NCBI RefSeq assembly: GCF_032854445.1 | Contig: NC_088303.1 | Location: 6,085,501 to 6,149,500, forward strand | Length of the DNA: 64,000 nt | From: Liolophura sinensis | Lineage: Eukaryota; Mollusca; Polyplacophora; Chitonida; Chitonidae | Direction: 5' to 3' | Shown: in pieces, positions 1 to 10,519 of the stretch | How the letters are laid out: every line of letters starts with the position of its first letter | Numbering within the stretch: the stretch's first letter is position 1 | Made by a program: the position numbers and the translations under genes | Notes under the pieces: model-generated | Database searches by the model: none | What the model was told of the DNA's origin: nothing | What the model saw: only the letters and a program-made list of their open reading frames with translations

Positions 1-850
1 GACGGAGGGACTAGGCTAAACGCCAAGGATTACTCTGTGAAGGTAAAACACAAAAATACTGCGAAATTCGTGCCGGGTGTTGAAGCTACTTACTATTTTG
101 AGGCCTAAAGATCAGAACAATCGAAAAGACCTAAATTCCATTGAAATTCAAAATAATCGCAATTTGTTTTTTTTCACAAGCACTGGTTGATGACATAACT
201 GTTCTTTGAAGCCTTTCAGTAGGCGTGCACCGGGAATGATTAAAATGGTGGTACGCGTACAGATAACATCAGCTCGATTATTTGTGCAACAATTCCATGT
301 GGGCTGTATCCAGGAGGCGTTAATTGAAATTATTTTAGTAATTTTGAGAACAATCATTTATTGAGAGGGTTGATAGCATATCGCAATGTGAAGTGTAAGA
401 TATCACTCATCCGTGCAAGCCTTGTTCTAGCCGTTCCAAATTGTCAATGTCGCCAGGGAGAAAATGGGAATATTCTTCTACGCACAATTACCTATTAATT
501 GGTGGAAGCATTGTCCAGTGAACAAAGAAAGCAATCATTTCTGTAAATATTAACGCATGGGAAATACAATGACTCAAATTGTAATGAAGTCCAAAGGCAA
601 TTTTGTTCACAAGTGGTTCATGGAAGTGTGTTTTTGTTGTCAGAGTACTTGTGTAAAGGTATCTTTTGAATTCTTAATAGCAAGACATCTATAGAGTGAT
701 GATTGCCGAATACAAATGACTACAGGGTTACAAGAAAAGGCTACGTCACTCAGGTTAAAGATGAATTAGGATTTGAAAAGATGGGGTCAGTTCGTTAGTG
801 TGTCAAAACAATCAGGCAGGTATAAAACGCAAGGTGTAGGGTTCCTGAAA
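1..850. other. unassigned AT-rich spacer
   Basis: No coding block with splice signals, no tandem array and no recognisable mobile element was seen. The short open frames here have no protein-like composition and are expected by chance in AT-rich animal DNA. Confidence 0.5.
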
Positions 851-853
851 CTA

Positions 854-950
854 GACGTCGAAACAGATATTCGTATACCAGTCGTCAGCTATAATGGACG
901 TCACCAGTCAATAATCGCAAGACCATTTTCCAACCCAACATTCAACACAA
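854..950 (+). repeat. dispersed repeat family X, copy 1
   Basis: This stretch shares an extended core with 10411-10510 on the same strand: ATTCGTATACCAG, then TCGTCAGC, TGGACGT and AATAATCGCAAG in the same order and spacing. Reverse-complement relatives lie at 35622-35710 and 53120-53205. Similarity by eye is roughly 70-80 percent, so these are old copies of one interspersed sequence. It has no obvious tRNA A/B box and no long open frame. I do not recognise the family; the core could be the conserved centre of a SINE or of a non-autonomous DNA transposon. Confidence 0.7.
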
Positions 951-1082
951 AACAAGAACGTATATGAAGTGAAAACTTGGAAGGGACTCTTGCTCAGAGA
1001 AGCTATCAACAATTTTCAGTGATGACGGAAAGTTCATTGCTGGTAAAGAATTTAATCATAACTGACAGTGGTCAGCATGAAT

Positions 1083-1374
1083 GTTATTTTTAAAGGGGCC
1101 TTCGTGGCTCAGTTGGTTAGCGCGCTAGCGCAGCGTAATGACCCAGGAGTCTCTCACCAATGCGGTCGCTGTGAGTTCAAGTCCAGCTCATGCTGGCTTC
1201 CTCTCCGGTTGTACGTGGGAAGGTCTGCAGCAACCTGCGGATGGTCGTGAGTTTCCCCCGGGCTGTGCCCGGTTTCCTCCCACCATAATGCTGGCCGCCG
1301 TCGTATAAGTGAAATATTCTTGAGTACGGCGTAAAACACCAATCAATTCAAATCAAATCAAAGTTATTTTTAAA
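1083..1374 (+). mobile_element. full-length tRNA-derived SINE with target-site duplication
   Basis: The SINE body runs from about 1095 to 1362. The tRNA-like head carries an A box (TGGCTCAGTTGG, near 1105) and a B box (GAGTTCAAGTCC, near 1173). A GC-rich body follows, with the recurring piece CCCACCATAATGCTGGCCGCC, then GTATAAGTGAAATATTCTTGA and a tail of AATCAAATC-type repeats. The 12 bp sequence GTTATTTTTAAA is present at both ends (1083-1094 and 1363-1374), a perfect target-site duplication. This points to retrotransposition by target-primed reverse transcription and a fairly young insertion. The element is non-coding and would be transcribed by RNA polymerase III; open frames crossing it are incidental. 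Confidence 0.93.
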
Positions 1375-1379
1375 TACTT

Positions 1380-2300
1380 CATCCGTTCAACCATCCGCGC
1401 TGTTCTCTCAATTCAAGGATGCACTGGAGATCAGCAGTTATAATTAGACCATGAAAGACTTCCTACCGGGTACATTAAAATCAATTTACAGTAAGATCGA
1501 GCGCTGACTTCAGAAGAGCGGGATTGCTTTGTGTGAACAGATTTACTACAAAGATCCATGAACGGTGTCAGGCTGCAGCCATTTATCTCCGAGCATCTCT
1601 GATAACGGTTACAACTATTGGTCTGTTCGGAAACTAATTGTCACTGACGACAGGCTTTTTTAAGGAAAGCTATCGCCTAATTAGGGGAAATAATGATAGC
1701 GTGTACTTGCGGCGCTTCACGATTTGCCTGATCACAAGCCAGAACTGTTTGTTCTAGAGATTCTGCTCTCGTGTATGAATAGCGAGTCATGCAATGCTAC
1801 AGGCTATCCGTTGCTGACATTTTGCTGCCATTCACTTATCAACTGTAGATCATCATATATCTGTTGAGAAACTTTTCTGCAGAGATCAGAGTTCCATCGC
1901 CAGATGGAAACATAGATGGTTGTCTTGCTATCCATTGAGAACAGTCAAAGTGTTATGTCGCCGAACAGAACATTTAACAAGAACGTCCATGTCATTCTTG
2001 GGCTTGTTAACCATTCAAAGAGTGTATGGCCGTAATTAGTCAACTCTCGTCTGTCTCGCGACAGCATGTGGCCCAACAGCGCATGATGTTGTACCAAAGA
2101 GACGCTTTGGAATTTGAGTATTTATTTTCGCTGTTCACTGACAAGAGCTCAGATCTGTTTTTCTTTGATATCAAGCGTGCCGACAGCACTTCACAAGTGA
2201 GGGTTGATTACATTGTCATTAGTCACTTAACCCATGGACATCGGTCAACCACTGGGAAACTGTCTACTATATGATTCCTTTGACACCGATAGCATTAGGA
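1380..2300. other. spacer, no feature seen
   Basis: Unique-looking sequence between the SINE and the ACACTGT-rich array. No splice-bounded open frame and no repeat was recognised. Confidence 0.4.
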
Positions 2301-2309
2301 CACTTAGTG

Positions 2310-2665
2310 AGCTCTGTCTCTGCCTACACTGTGACACTGCCTATATTGTGACACTGCCTACACTGTGACAATGTATACACTGTGACCCCGTGAGAAGGTC
2401 TACATGGTGGCTGCGTGAAACGGGCAATGCAGTGACACAGTCGACACTGCAATGCTATGATAATAAAATAACATTGACACAATCTAGTGACAACAGTGAC
2501 AAGAACACAGTCCTTGCGACACTGTTACACTGTTTACACTATATCTACATCGCTACACTGTGCACACTATATCTACATTGCGACACTACCTACACCGTAA
2601 CACTATTTACACTGATACAGCAATTACACAGTCTACACTGTTTACAATGTCTATATTGTCTGTGT
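2310..2665 (+). repeat. degenerate ACACTGT-rich tandem repeat (about 18 bp)
   Basis: Repeats of the form CTGCCTACACTGTGACAC (18 bp) run from about 2318 to 2390. They decay into a looser region to about 2660 in which CTACACTGTTTACA-like words recur. The period is a multiple of three, so an open frame of about 120 codons crosses the region, but its composition simply mirrors the repeat. I read it as minisatellite, not a gene. Confidence 0.75.
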
Positions 2666-2769
2666 CATTCTGCCTACTGCGACCATGTCTGCTCGAGGTA
2701 CTATGACATTGTTAACAATTTTAAATTGCATGTGACCAGAAGAGTGGGTGCATTTCTGACCTAAATCAA

Positions 2770-4380
2770 ACATTTTAAACCTCATCACAGTGGTTAGTGT
2801 TCGGTACTGGTTGCAATTTTGACACATTTGCCTTAATATGGCATTGGTGAGGTGGTCAAAATAGTATTTTATAGGACCCAAAAAAATAAGGCCTAAAATC
2901 GTATTTCAATTTACTGTAACGGTCTTTACCAAGTTATTCACCTGTTTCTATAGACAGTCCACCTTTGCGGCAAAAATTTCACATCTGGTCAGTAAGTGAT
3001 TGAGCCGGATTAGATTGTACGGCTGTGGGTATTTAAATTCTTTCCACACAGTCAATTTTGATGGTCATGGAATTCCGGATAAAGTCAAGCAATCAGATTG
3101 CAATTGAAAAATATATACAGAAACAGCTATTTGCCATGGTCGACTGTTACTTCCAAGCTTAAGGCTGTCTGAGGATTCGGGGTAACGGGACAGGAAGTCA
3201 TTGTGGTTGGATTTGTTATACTCCTCAACATCTGGCGTAAGGCATGACATCACTGTATTCTAAATATCCACCCACACCCTTCCACTGCCTCAGAGGAATG
3301 CCTAATTCCAAATGACGTCAGGAACTTCAGCATTGTACGTACCTGTGAATGGTGTCGAGGGATATACCGACTAGGACGTTATAGGCCACGAGCCCACACA
3401 CATAGCAGTCGTTATACGGAGAGGGTACCTGTCGGGTATGTACGCATAAATACAAAAGAAGACAACCCAGCGCCAGTTCACCTGTGGCAAAAAAACACCA
3501 TTGTCACGAAACAAATTTACCTATTACGTCTAAGTAGCAAGTCGTACAGCAGTAGTAATCATACAGCGTCAACCGATGAAGTAGGGTCACAAGTAATAAA
3601 ACTCAAAAGTCCATTTACCACACAAATATAAACAAGAATTACCATACAATATATACATAAACTTGATCTGTTCACATGCAAATGAGAACTTGCAATCAGT
3701 TTTCAATGAGGTGACGAAGGACATATCGATATTCCTGGCAAAAAGGTCACACCAGATTTCATTTTAAAGTATGCAGGTACAGCCAACGTCAAGGTCAAAG
3801 TAGGTTGTTTCTATTCCCTTTTCTGTGCAAATACAGAGCAGGTGTAAACTCATGATAATAATGCCCATTGAACAGCTGCCAACACTGCTCGTGCTTATCA
3901 TTCATTTTCTCTACACAAATTCCCTATGAATTTATTAATAAAATGTCAATACAGCCCTTATATATGAGAGAGTGGAAATATCTCTACAAGAATCTGAATT
4001 AAATGCAAAATTTCAATGGTTTGTTGCATTCTGTAAGATAGCTGCAAATGTACGGGATTGTATCTCTCTAGATAGTGCCAAGACTGTGGCCTGGAGCATC
4101 CTGGCAAAATAATTCCAAGGCTATAAGATGTTTTGGCTATTAGCGAATATGGGACAGCACAAATTATTTTAACATAACTATAAACAAAGATTATGCGTAA
4201 GCTAATTTGTATGTATTTTGGACTGAAATAAGATTTTCTTATGATAAGAGTGAAATAAAGGGTGGGTGTGCATTTAGGATGTAATAAGGAAATATGGGAG
4301 GCTTGTAAACGTCACACCAATGCAAATAAAATTCGCAGAGCTTACGATTCGATCTGCCAGCACATTTGCAGTACGTTATG
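2770..4380. other. spacer, no feature seen
   Basis: No coding block, tandem array or recognised mobile element. The open frames are short and lack protein-like composition. Confidence 0.4.
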
Positions 4381-4384
4381 AAGG

Positions 4385-4737
4385 TTAAGTCCCGTTCTCA
4401 CTTAGACGAATATGTTACGAACTGACGTAATAATGTTATCGTGTTTGCACTGGTGGTCTTTCGTAATGGATCGTGTGCTTTCGTAATGGCTCGTGTGCGT
4501 TCGTAGTAGTGCGTGTGCGTTCGTAATGGTTCGTGTGCGTCCGTAATGAATTCGTATTCTATTTTCATGTCGATTACAATTTCAAAAAGTTGAAAAATCT
4601 CGTACCTGGACGTAGTTCAGAGATCGTTACCATTCTTTCGAACTTCTTCAAAACAGTTTCGTAATGGGTTACTGACTGTCGTTAACCTGTCATGAAATTT
4701 GGCATAACATTCGTCTAAGTGGGAACGGGGATTTAGC
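4385..4737. mobile_element. hairpin MITE-like element with about 30 bp imperfect inverted ends
   Basis: CCCGTTCTCACTTAGACGAAT near 4392 recurs in inverted form near 4705-4730, where the minus strand reads CCCCGTTCCCACTTAGACGAAT. The ends face each other about 290 bp apart. Between them lie several short repeats built on CGTGTGCGTTCGTAATGG (about 4450-4552). The outer bases are TTAA on the left and TTTA on the right, which might be a decayed TTAA target duplication. No transposase frame is present, so this would be a non-autonomous DNA transposon; the superfamily is not assigned. Confidence 0.6.
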
Positions 4738-5085
4738 TCCATACTGGATTGGTAGGGCCAGTTCTTTAAAAGTGGAGGAACAAAAAGGATTTTTATATTT
4801 TCAACATCCGAATAACTTAATCGGACAATCTGACACAGAAACACACTGGCCTTAGTTGTTATACCCGGTAATGCTTAGAAATAGGTAGTGTGTGTTTACA
4901 AGCTATCTAGAGTGAAAAACACATGACCAAAAGTACTGTTTTCTGAAAAAAGTAATTTCGATCGTTTAATTTTGAAATTGAAAACAAAGAAAAACAAAAT
5001 AGCAGGTGCCGATTGAGGAATACCTGATAGGTTGTGTATTGGCATATTCTTAGCTTATTAATTAACTAACTTATTTGGCAGATGG

Positions 5086-5212
5086 TTTACGACGTACTGT
5101 AGAATATTTCACTTATACGACTTTGACCAACATTATGACGAGAAACATTATGGCTGGGGAATCCTACAACCATCAGGAGGTTGCTGAAAGACTTCCCCAC
5201 ATAGGATTTATA
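5086..5212 (-). mobile_element. old SINE fragment (tRNA-SINE family 1)
   Basis: On the minus strand this matches the 3' half of the SINE at 1095: the GTATAAGTGAAATATTCTAC segment and a diverged CCAGCATTATGGTGGGAGG region are recognisable, as is AACCATCAGGAGGTTGCTG. The tRNA head is absent. A 67-codon open frame on the plus strand across it is an antisense artefact. Confidence 0.65.
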
Positions 5213-5289
5213 TTTGGAGAATTTAGTGATGATTTTAAACGTAGACAGGGGCATTTGGGAAATTTCTCATGGTTTTGAGTGTAACGTTC

Positions 5290-6430
5290 TCATTTAACCG
5301 ACATTATCACTAGATGGCTCAAATCATTCGTCATCTGTAAGAAAAAGCACCCAGCCCGTTTTTATCAACCGGGACTCGTCGATATTCCGTCTTTGCTGAC
5401 TTTTTTTTAACTCAGCAAACTATTGAATTACCTTTTAATAGAGAAATCTTCCCCATCTCCGAAAAATACCCATATGAATTCTAATTCTCTGTGAGGAAAC
5501 TTACCAGATGGGAGTAGTTAACGCCGACAAAAGACTTGTTTTTTCTCTTATAAAATCACAACGCCAAGCATATTATGGTTTGGGTTATCATAAAGAGATT
5601 TTTTTCCCACCCGTCGCTGAAAAGCCAATGTCCCCCACAAACCATCTTTAATCAATCATCCTTGTACATTTTTAATACCAATTTTTTCTACAAGAAAATT
5701 AAAACCTCGGAATTTCTATACCATCATATGGAATCATCTATTCATTCCACCTGGACTATGGTGGATCGATGCCATGGTGCTATCATATTCCCACAAGCTA
5801 ATAAGCTCAACAATTTGTGAAAAGAGGTAAATGAAAAATGTTTGCACCCTGTATGTACAAAGTGATGTCTGCAACTTTCGGGGCTGTCAGACAAGAATCT
5901 TCAAATGGCCTGAGGTTTTTGGTATTGATGCCTTATTCTCAAAAGGGGGGGGGGGGGGGGGTAAGCCATTCGCCTTTGGTCTGCTGTTTAGATAATAGCT
6001 CACTCTTAGCAAGTTCCCTTGTTTGATTTTTATTCTACCTTTTTGTAACAAACTCTTAAAACACTGAGACTGACAACCTACTTCTTAATTTTCTTTTTAT
6101 TACCTGTCAGTATCATCAGTTAGAACATGTTTTATAACTAGAGGAGATGCAGAGACACGTGTGTATTGTGTTTCATAGATCTACCGCCTGTTGTGTACAA
6201 GCAGCCATCTGTTGTCTCCCGAAACGATTCGTCTGAGAATGTAAAAACATCAGGCCACTGACAACAAGAGATAACAATTAGGGGGTATTTTTTCGGCAGG
6301 AAGCCCTTAAAATTGCGGAAGAATTATTGCCCATTAACTACTTTGTGTCAAACATAACGAGACCATGCTTTTTCGCTCATTGCTAAACGGAATTATATTT
6401 TCCTTAAAGAACATAGCAAAAAGAGGTATC
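5290..6430. other. spacer with a 17-base poly-G run
   Basis: The only striking item is an uninterrupted run of 17 G at 5945-5961 on the plus strand. A minus-strand GTAAGT-type donor at 5502-5508 has no convincing partner acceptor. Nothing else was recognised. Confidence 0.45.
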
Positions 6431-6434
6431 CTAC

Positions 6435-6570
6435 CTCCAATGTTAATGTAAGTTCCGGCATTCAATGTACACCCGATCACGTGACCTGTCACATTCCTAA
6501 CAGGCACTTCCGGTATGAAAATAGTCCGTACTGAAAGTAGTACGATGCCGAATGTTATCAACACGAGCAT
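6435..6570 (-). CDS. candidate first coding exon with signal peptide
   Basis: I do not recognise the gene. The minus strand opens with ATG in a favourable context (GCC before it). The first 16 residues, MLVLITFGIVLLSVRT, look like a short secretory signal peptide. About 30 residues follow, including an N-linked glycosylation site (NVT) and one cysteine, and the exon ends in phase 1 at a good splice donor (GGAG followed by GTAGGATA). An alternative is an internal exon starting at the TTTCAG acceptor inside the signal-like stretch. Later exons would lie at lower coordinates; none is convincing, so the rest of the gene may be outside the window. What is seen is the open frame and splice site; secretion is inferred. 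Confidence 0.4.
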
Positions 6571-6779
6571 GGCTTGGTAGGAATTCCGTTCTCTGAAGAA
6601 ACTGTTTTTCCAGCTTCTTTGGTGAATAATGGAATAGATTCTGGAAAAAGAAGGAAGTCAACGAATGAAAATCAATTCAGATGTACAACACTGACAGTAA
6701 TGTCTCATTACTTTCGACCTTTCTATTGTAACTTTCGAATGAGCCTTGAATGTAGGGAGATAAACCACGTATAACACAA

Positions 6780-7200
6780 ATGCTATTAATTATCATTGCT
6801 TCCGGTTCGCTCGGCCGAGTTGCGCACTTAGCATTACACCGTACACAACACAGACACGGCTATTGAAGTCGAGCAGTGGAGATTATGGCTAATGCTGAGA
6901 GGTTGTCATCTGTATATCTAGTCATCAAAAGCTATGGCTCACAAGATCCGTGCGTTTAAAATGATTGCCTGCTCTTGATTAATGGCCATTACTTTGTGAT
7001 GGGGAAGATCGAAAAGGGTGGAATAATGTGATATGTCAGTCATGCGTTAATGGTAATATTTAATTGCCATTTAATTGAAACGAACACAGAGCCGATAGAT
7101 TATTTCATTAATCAAAACCAGTGTAATTTCTTGTCATTTTGAATATATACCCCATAAACACACTGCGAATTTCCTTAGTGTAGATAGATTTAGATTTGTA
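6780..7200. promoter_or_regulatory. AT-rich block with clustered homeodomain-type motifs
   Basis: TAAT/ATTA cores are dense and often paired: TTGATTAATGGCCATTA near 6970, GCGTTAATGG near 7045, TTTAATTGCCATTTAATTG near 7060 and TTCATTAATCAAAA near 7106. The block lies 200-600 bp upstream of the minus-strand candidate first exon at 6435-6570. This could be a promoter-proximal or enhancer region, but AT-rich sequence gives such motifs by chance and no conservation data are available. Confidence 0.2.
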
Positions 7201-8240
7201 CAACGATTTTTTTTTATAGAACCCATTGTGTGAGTGTGATAGTCAACATTTGCAAGGAGCATAAAGTGTAGGGTCTAATACACTTATCTGAGGTTTTTGA
7301 AATAGGAGGAATAAATTTAGTGAAGCTTAACATTGCTATGTGATGGATTATACAGGGCGTACAAGATTACCTTGATTCTTTAATGGTTGAATTTTAACAT
7401 TGTATTTGCATGGCTATTAAAACAGTTTATTTGCCTGTCATGTCTGGAAATGATTGGAGTAAGCATAAGTATAAAGTGATGTTTGCCTCAGATGAAAGAC
7501 AATAGGTGGGTTTTCAGATTATACTTTACAAAAATCCTTTAAACCTTAGAATTACGAAAAGTTCGCCAGGGGCTATTTCCAAATGTTTCGAAAACAAATA
7601 AGAAAATGGTTGACGTTGTTATACATTTGGTTCAAAAAGGCATCAGTGTTCTACCCTATTTTAATTGCTTTCTATGGCACAGCAAGCATACTAAAACATG
7701 AATGGAAATGTTTTTGTAGGATAACATTAGAATGGCACTTAATTGTTCACTTAGTTTATGTTCACTTTAACCTAAATGCTTATTTGTATTATTTGGGTAT
7801 TATAAAACTGACCAGATACCCATCTGACAATCAAACTGATGATGCGTCGACCACTTAGATTCCAGGTAGTATCTACCTTGTATTCCCTGTGCGCCCTTCG
7901 TTTCTTCCAATCGCTTTATTTCTTCCGTCTTTTGAGAAGTTCATCTCATTTTACTTTTCTCTTGTGTGTTTTGGAAGGGCAGTTGTAATTGGTGCAAAGC
8001 TTTGGCATCTCAATTCAAATATGAGTTGGCTTAATGGCTGGAAATATGCAATATCGAGGAATTAACTAGTCATTTTACAGAGCATTTGAAAGATCTGCGT
8101 AAATTATAAAGTTAAATGTTCACCATTTTGAGTATTACAGAGCTGTCGCCCTATTAAACTGGATTCTTATTTATCTTGGATGAGTCACTTAGCGCTGAGT
8201 GTCGCTAAACGTCAAACAGGACTTACATATACATATGAGT
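7200..8240. other. spacer, no feature seen
   Basis: AT-rich unique sequence. A 91-codon plus-strand open frame at 7583-7858 lacks splice sites and has a composition expected of AT-rich noncoding DNA. Confidence 0.4.
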
Positions 8241-8245
8241 ATATG

Positions 8246-9016
8246 AATATTATAAAGCTGAACACGTTATCACGTTCAGCCCTGTATTACAAAGGTGAAA
8301 GCCCATCTGCATGTTCGTGATGTTAGCCTTAATAAGACGAACACTTTACCAACAAGTCATTTGGGTATTAAAATCTGAACGCTTATCTACGGTATCTGAG
8401 TAGTGCAAAGCTGAATTATTACCTATTACATCTGAGCATTGTATAGCTGAATGCTTATCTACGATATCTGAGTAGTGCAAAGCTGAATTATTACCTATTA
8501 CATCTGAGCATTGTATAGCTGAATGCTTATCTACGATATCTGAGTAGTGCAAAGCTGAATTATTACCTATTACATCTGAGCATTGTATAGCTGAATGCTT
8601 ATCTACGATATCTGAGTAGTGTAAAGCTGAACGCTCACCTACATTATCTGAGTATTATGAAGCTGAACGCTTACAGTGTATCTCTGTTATATGAGGCTGA
8701 ACGTTTGCCTATGTTATCTGAATATTATAAAGCTGAACGTTTGCCTGTACCTTACCTGAAAATTATGAAGATGAAGTCTCAACTACTCTATCTGCACATT
8801 ATATAAATCTAAGAACTTACCTACGATAGCTCAGTATTAAAAAGATAACAACTTACTTACGATATCTAAGTATTACAAAGCTGAATACTTACCTACGATA
8901 TCTAAGTATTACAAAGCTGAATACTTACCTACGATATCTAAGTATTACAAAGCTGAACGTTTGCATCTAAGTATTATAAAGCTGAAAGCCCACCTATGTT
9001 GCCTGAGTATTAAGCT
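8246..9016. repeat. 36 bp minisatellite with 72 bp higher-order unit
   Basis: The base unit is about 36 bp (type TCTGAGTATTACAAAGCTGAA plus an AC-GCTTACCTACGATA half). Between about 8403 and 8640 two unit types alternate, giving an almost identical 72 bp higher-order repeat: GCTGAATGCTTATC starts at 8446, 8518 and 8590. Flanking units are progressively more diverged. The period is a multiple of three, so one minus-strand frame (8346-8552) stays open as a 12-residue peptide repeat; no start context or splice sites support translation. Some units contain a minus-strand GTAAGTATT donor-like word. Confidence 0.93.
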
Positions 9017-9154
9017 GAGAACGCAAAAGGAAAATCCCTCGTGTCGAAACCACATCTGTAGGAGGCAGAGCTCGCGCGTCTGTGGAACAGCACCCAACAG
9101 CACCTACGTGTTCCAAACAACAAAAACAAGATATTAACATACAAGTACATCTGA

Positions 9155-9680
9155 TAGCAACACATCTTCTCATGCAGAGGTCATCTACTACAAACTATGA
9201 ATGATATCCACACTTTTCCGTATGCAGAGGTCATCTACTGCAAACTATACATGATATCCAAACCCCTTCGTCATACAGAGGTCATTTACTACAAATGATA
9301 TCAACACTTCTTCGTTATGCAGAAATCAGTTACTACAAACTATGGATGGCATGCGCACTTCTTCCTTATACAGAGGTCATTCGCTACAGACTATGCATGA
9401 TATCAACACCTCTTCCTTATGGACAGGTCATTTACTACAGACAACACCTTTTTCTTATCCAGAGGTCATCTACTACAAACTATACATGATATCCGCATTT
9501 CTTCCTTATTTACTACAAACTTTGGATGATATCCACACTTCTTCCTTATACAGAGGTCATTTACTACAAAGCATGCATGATATCAACATCTCTACCTTTT
9601 CCTGAGGTAACTTATTGCGGAGTATGCATGGTGTCCGGATCTCTTCCTTCTGTTGAGGTAAGCTATTACTGTATCTCTCC
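9155..9680 (+). repeat. 50-51 bp minisatellite
   Basis: About ten units built on CAGAGGTCATCTACTACAAACTAT, GATATCCACACTTCTTCCTTAT recur with a 50-51 bp spacing (for example 9174, 9224, 9274) and with indels. The 51 bp units keep plus-strand frames open over short runs as a 17-residue repeat, but indels break every frame. Noncoding tandem repeat. Confidence 0.88.
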
Positions 9681-9891
9681 TATATTTTCCACTGAGAAGC
9701 TAAAACCTGGAGACCGGCACACATGTACTTCTAACGACTTTTAGTTGATTACGTCATTTAGTGCTGAGTAAACCTGACATCCACTCTCTGCTCTCACGGC
9801 AGAGGCAGTTTGTACTGTGACTGCCGCGTATTGATACAATTACTTGTATAAACAGTGGGTTTTAATAAATGTCACTAAGAATCTTTAAATA

Positions 9892-10151
9892 ATTATTTAT
9901 TTACTTGATTGGTGTTTTACTCAAGAATATTTCACTTATATAGCAGCAGCTAGCATTATGGTGGGAGGAAACCGGGCAGAGCCAAAGGGAAACCCACGAC
10001 CATCCGCAGTTTACAGGTAGACATTCCCATGTACGAGCGGAGAGTAGGCCAGCATGAGCTGGACTTGAACTCCTAGTGACCGCAATGGTGGGAAGTTCCT
10101 GGGTCATTGCACTGCGCTGGTGTGCTAACGACACTTGGCCAAGGAGGCCCC
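9892..10151 (-). mobile_element. near full-length SINE, family 1
   Basis: Reading the minus strand from 10151: a tRNA-like head with A-box remnant, a B-box region with AGTTCAAGTCC, the GGTTTCCTCCCACCATAATGC block, GTGAAATATTCTTGAGTAAAACACCAATC and an (AAAT)n tail at about 9892-9903. It differs from the 1095 copy by many substitutions and lacks a clear perfect target-site duplication, so it is an older insertion. Confidence 0.9.
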
Positions 10152-10410
10152 ATCTTCAGTTAATGTTTCAAGGTAGAGTGAAACAACCTTTAGCGATGTG
10201 ACAAAGTTATAAACTGGAAATACACATGAACGGTGGATTAGTACAGCAAATATATACTGTAAAATAACCTTTAATCAGTGTGGCAAAGTAATATTCAGTG
10301 GACTGGCCTTAAACCAGTATATTATCAGCGTACACATACAGTGAATAAGACTTTAACGAGCGTATCAAAGGCTTGTACGGTGAGTTTGCTTTTCATTAAT
10401 ATTTGGAATT

Positions 10411-10510
10411 AGGTGTCAAAACAGACATTCGTATACCAGCCGTCAACCAAAGTGGACGTTCTAGACCAATAATCGCAAGGCCTATCCCCAGAACAACGTT
10501 CAACATAATC
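10411..10510 (+). repeat. dispersed repeat family X, copy 2
   Basis: Shares the ordered core ACATTCGTATACCAG, CGTCAACC, AGTGGACGTTC and CAATAATCGCAAGGCC with the copy at 854-950; see that entry. The flanks differ, which marks this as an interspersed element and not a segmental duplication. Confidence 0.72.
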
Positions 10511-10519
10511 CACCAAAGA

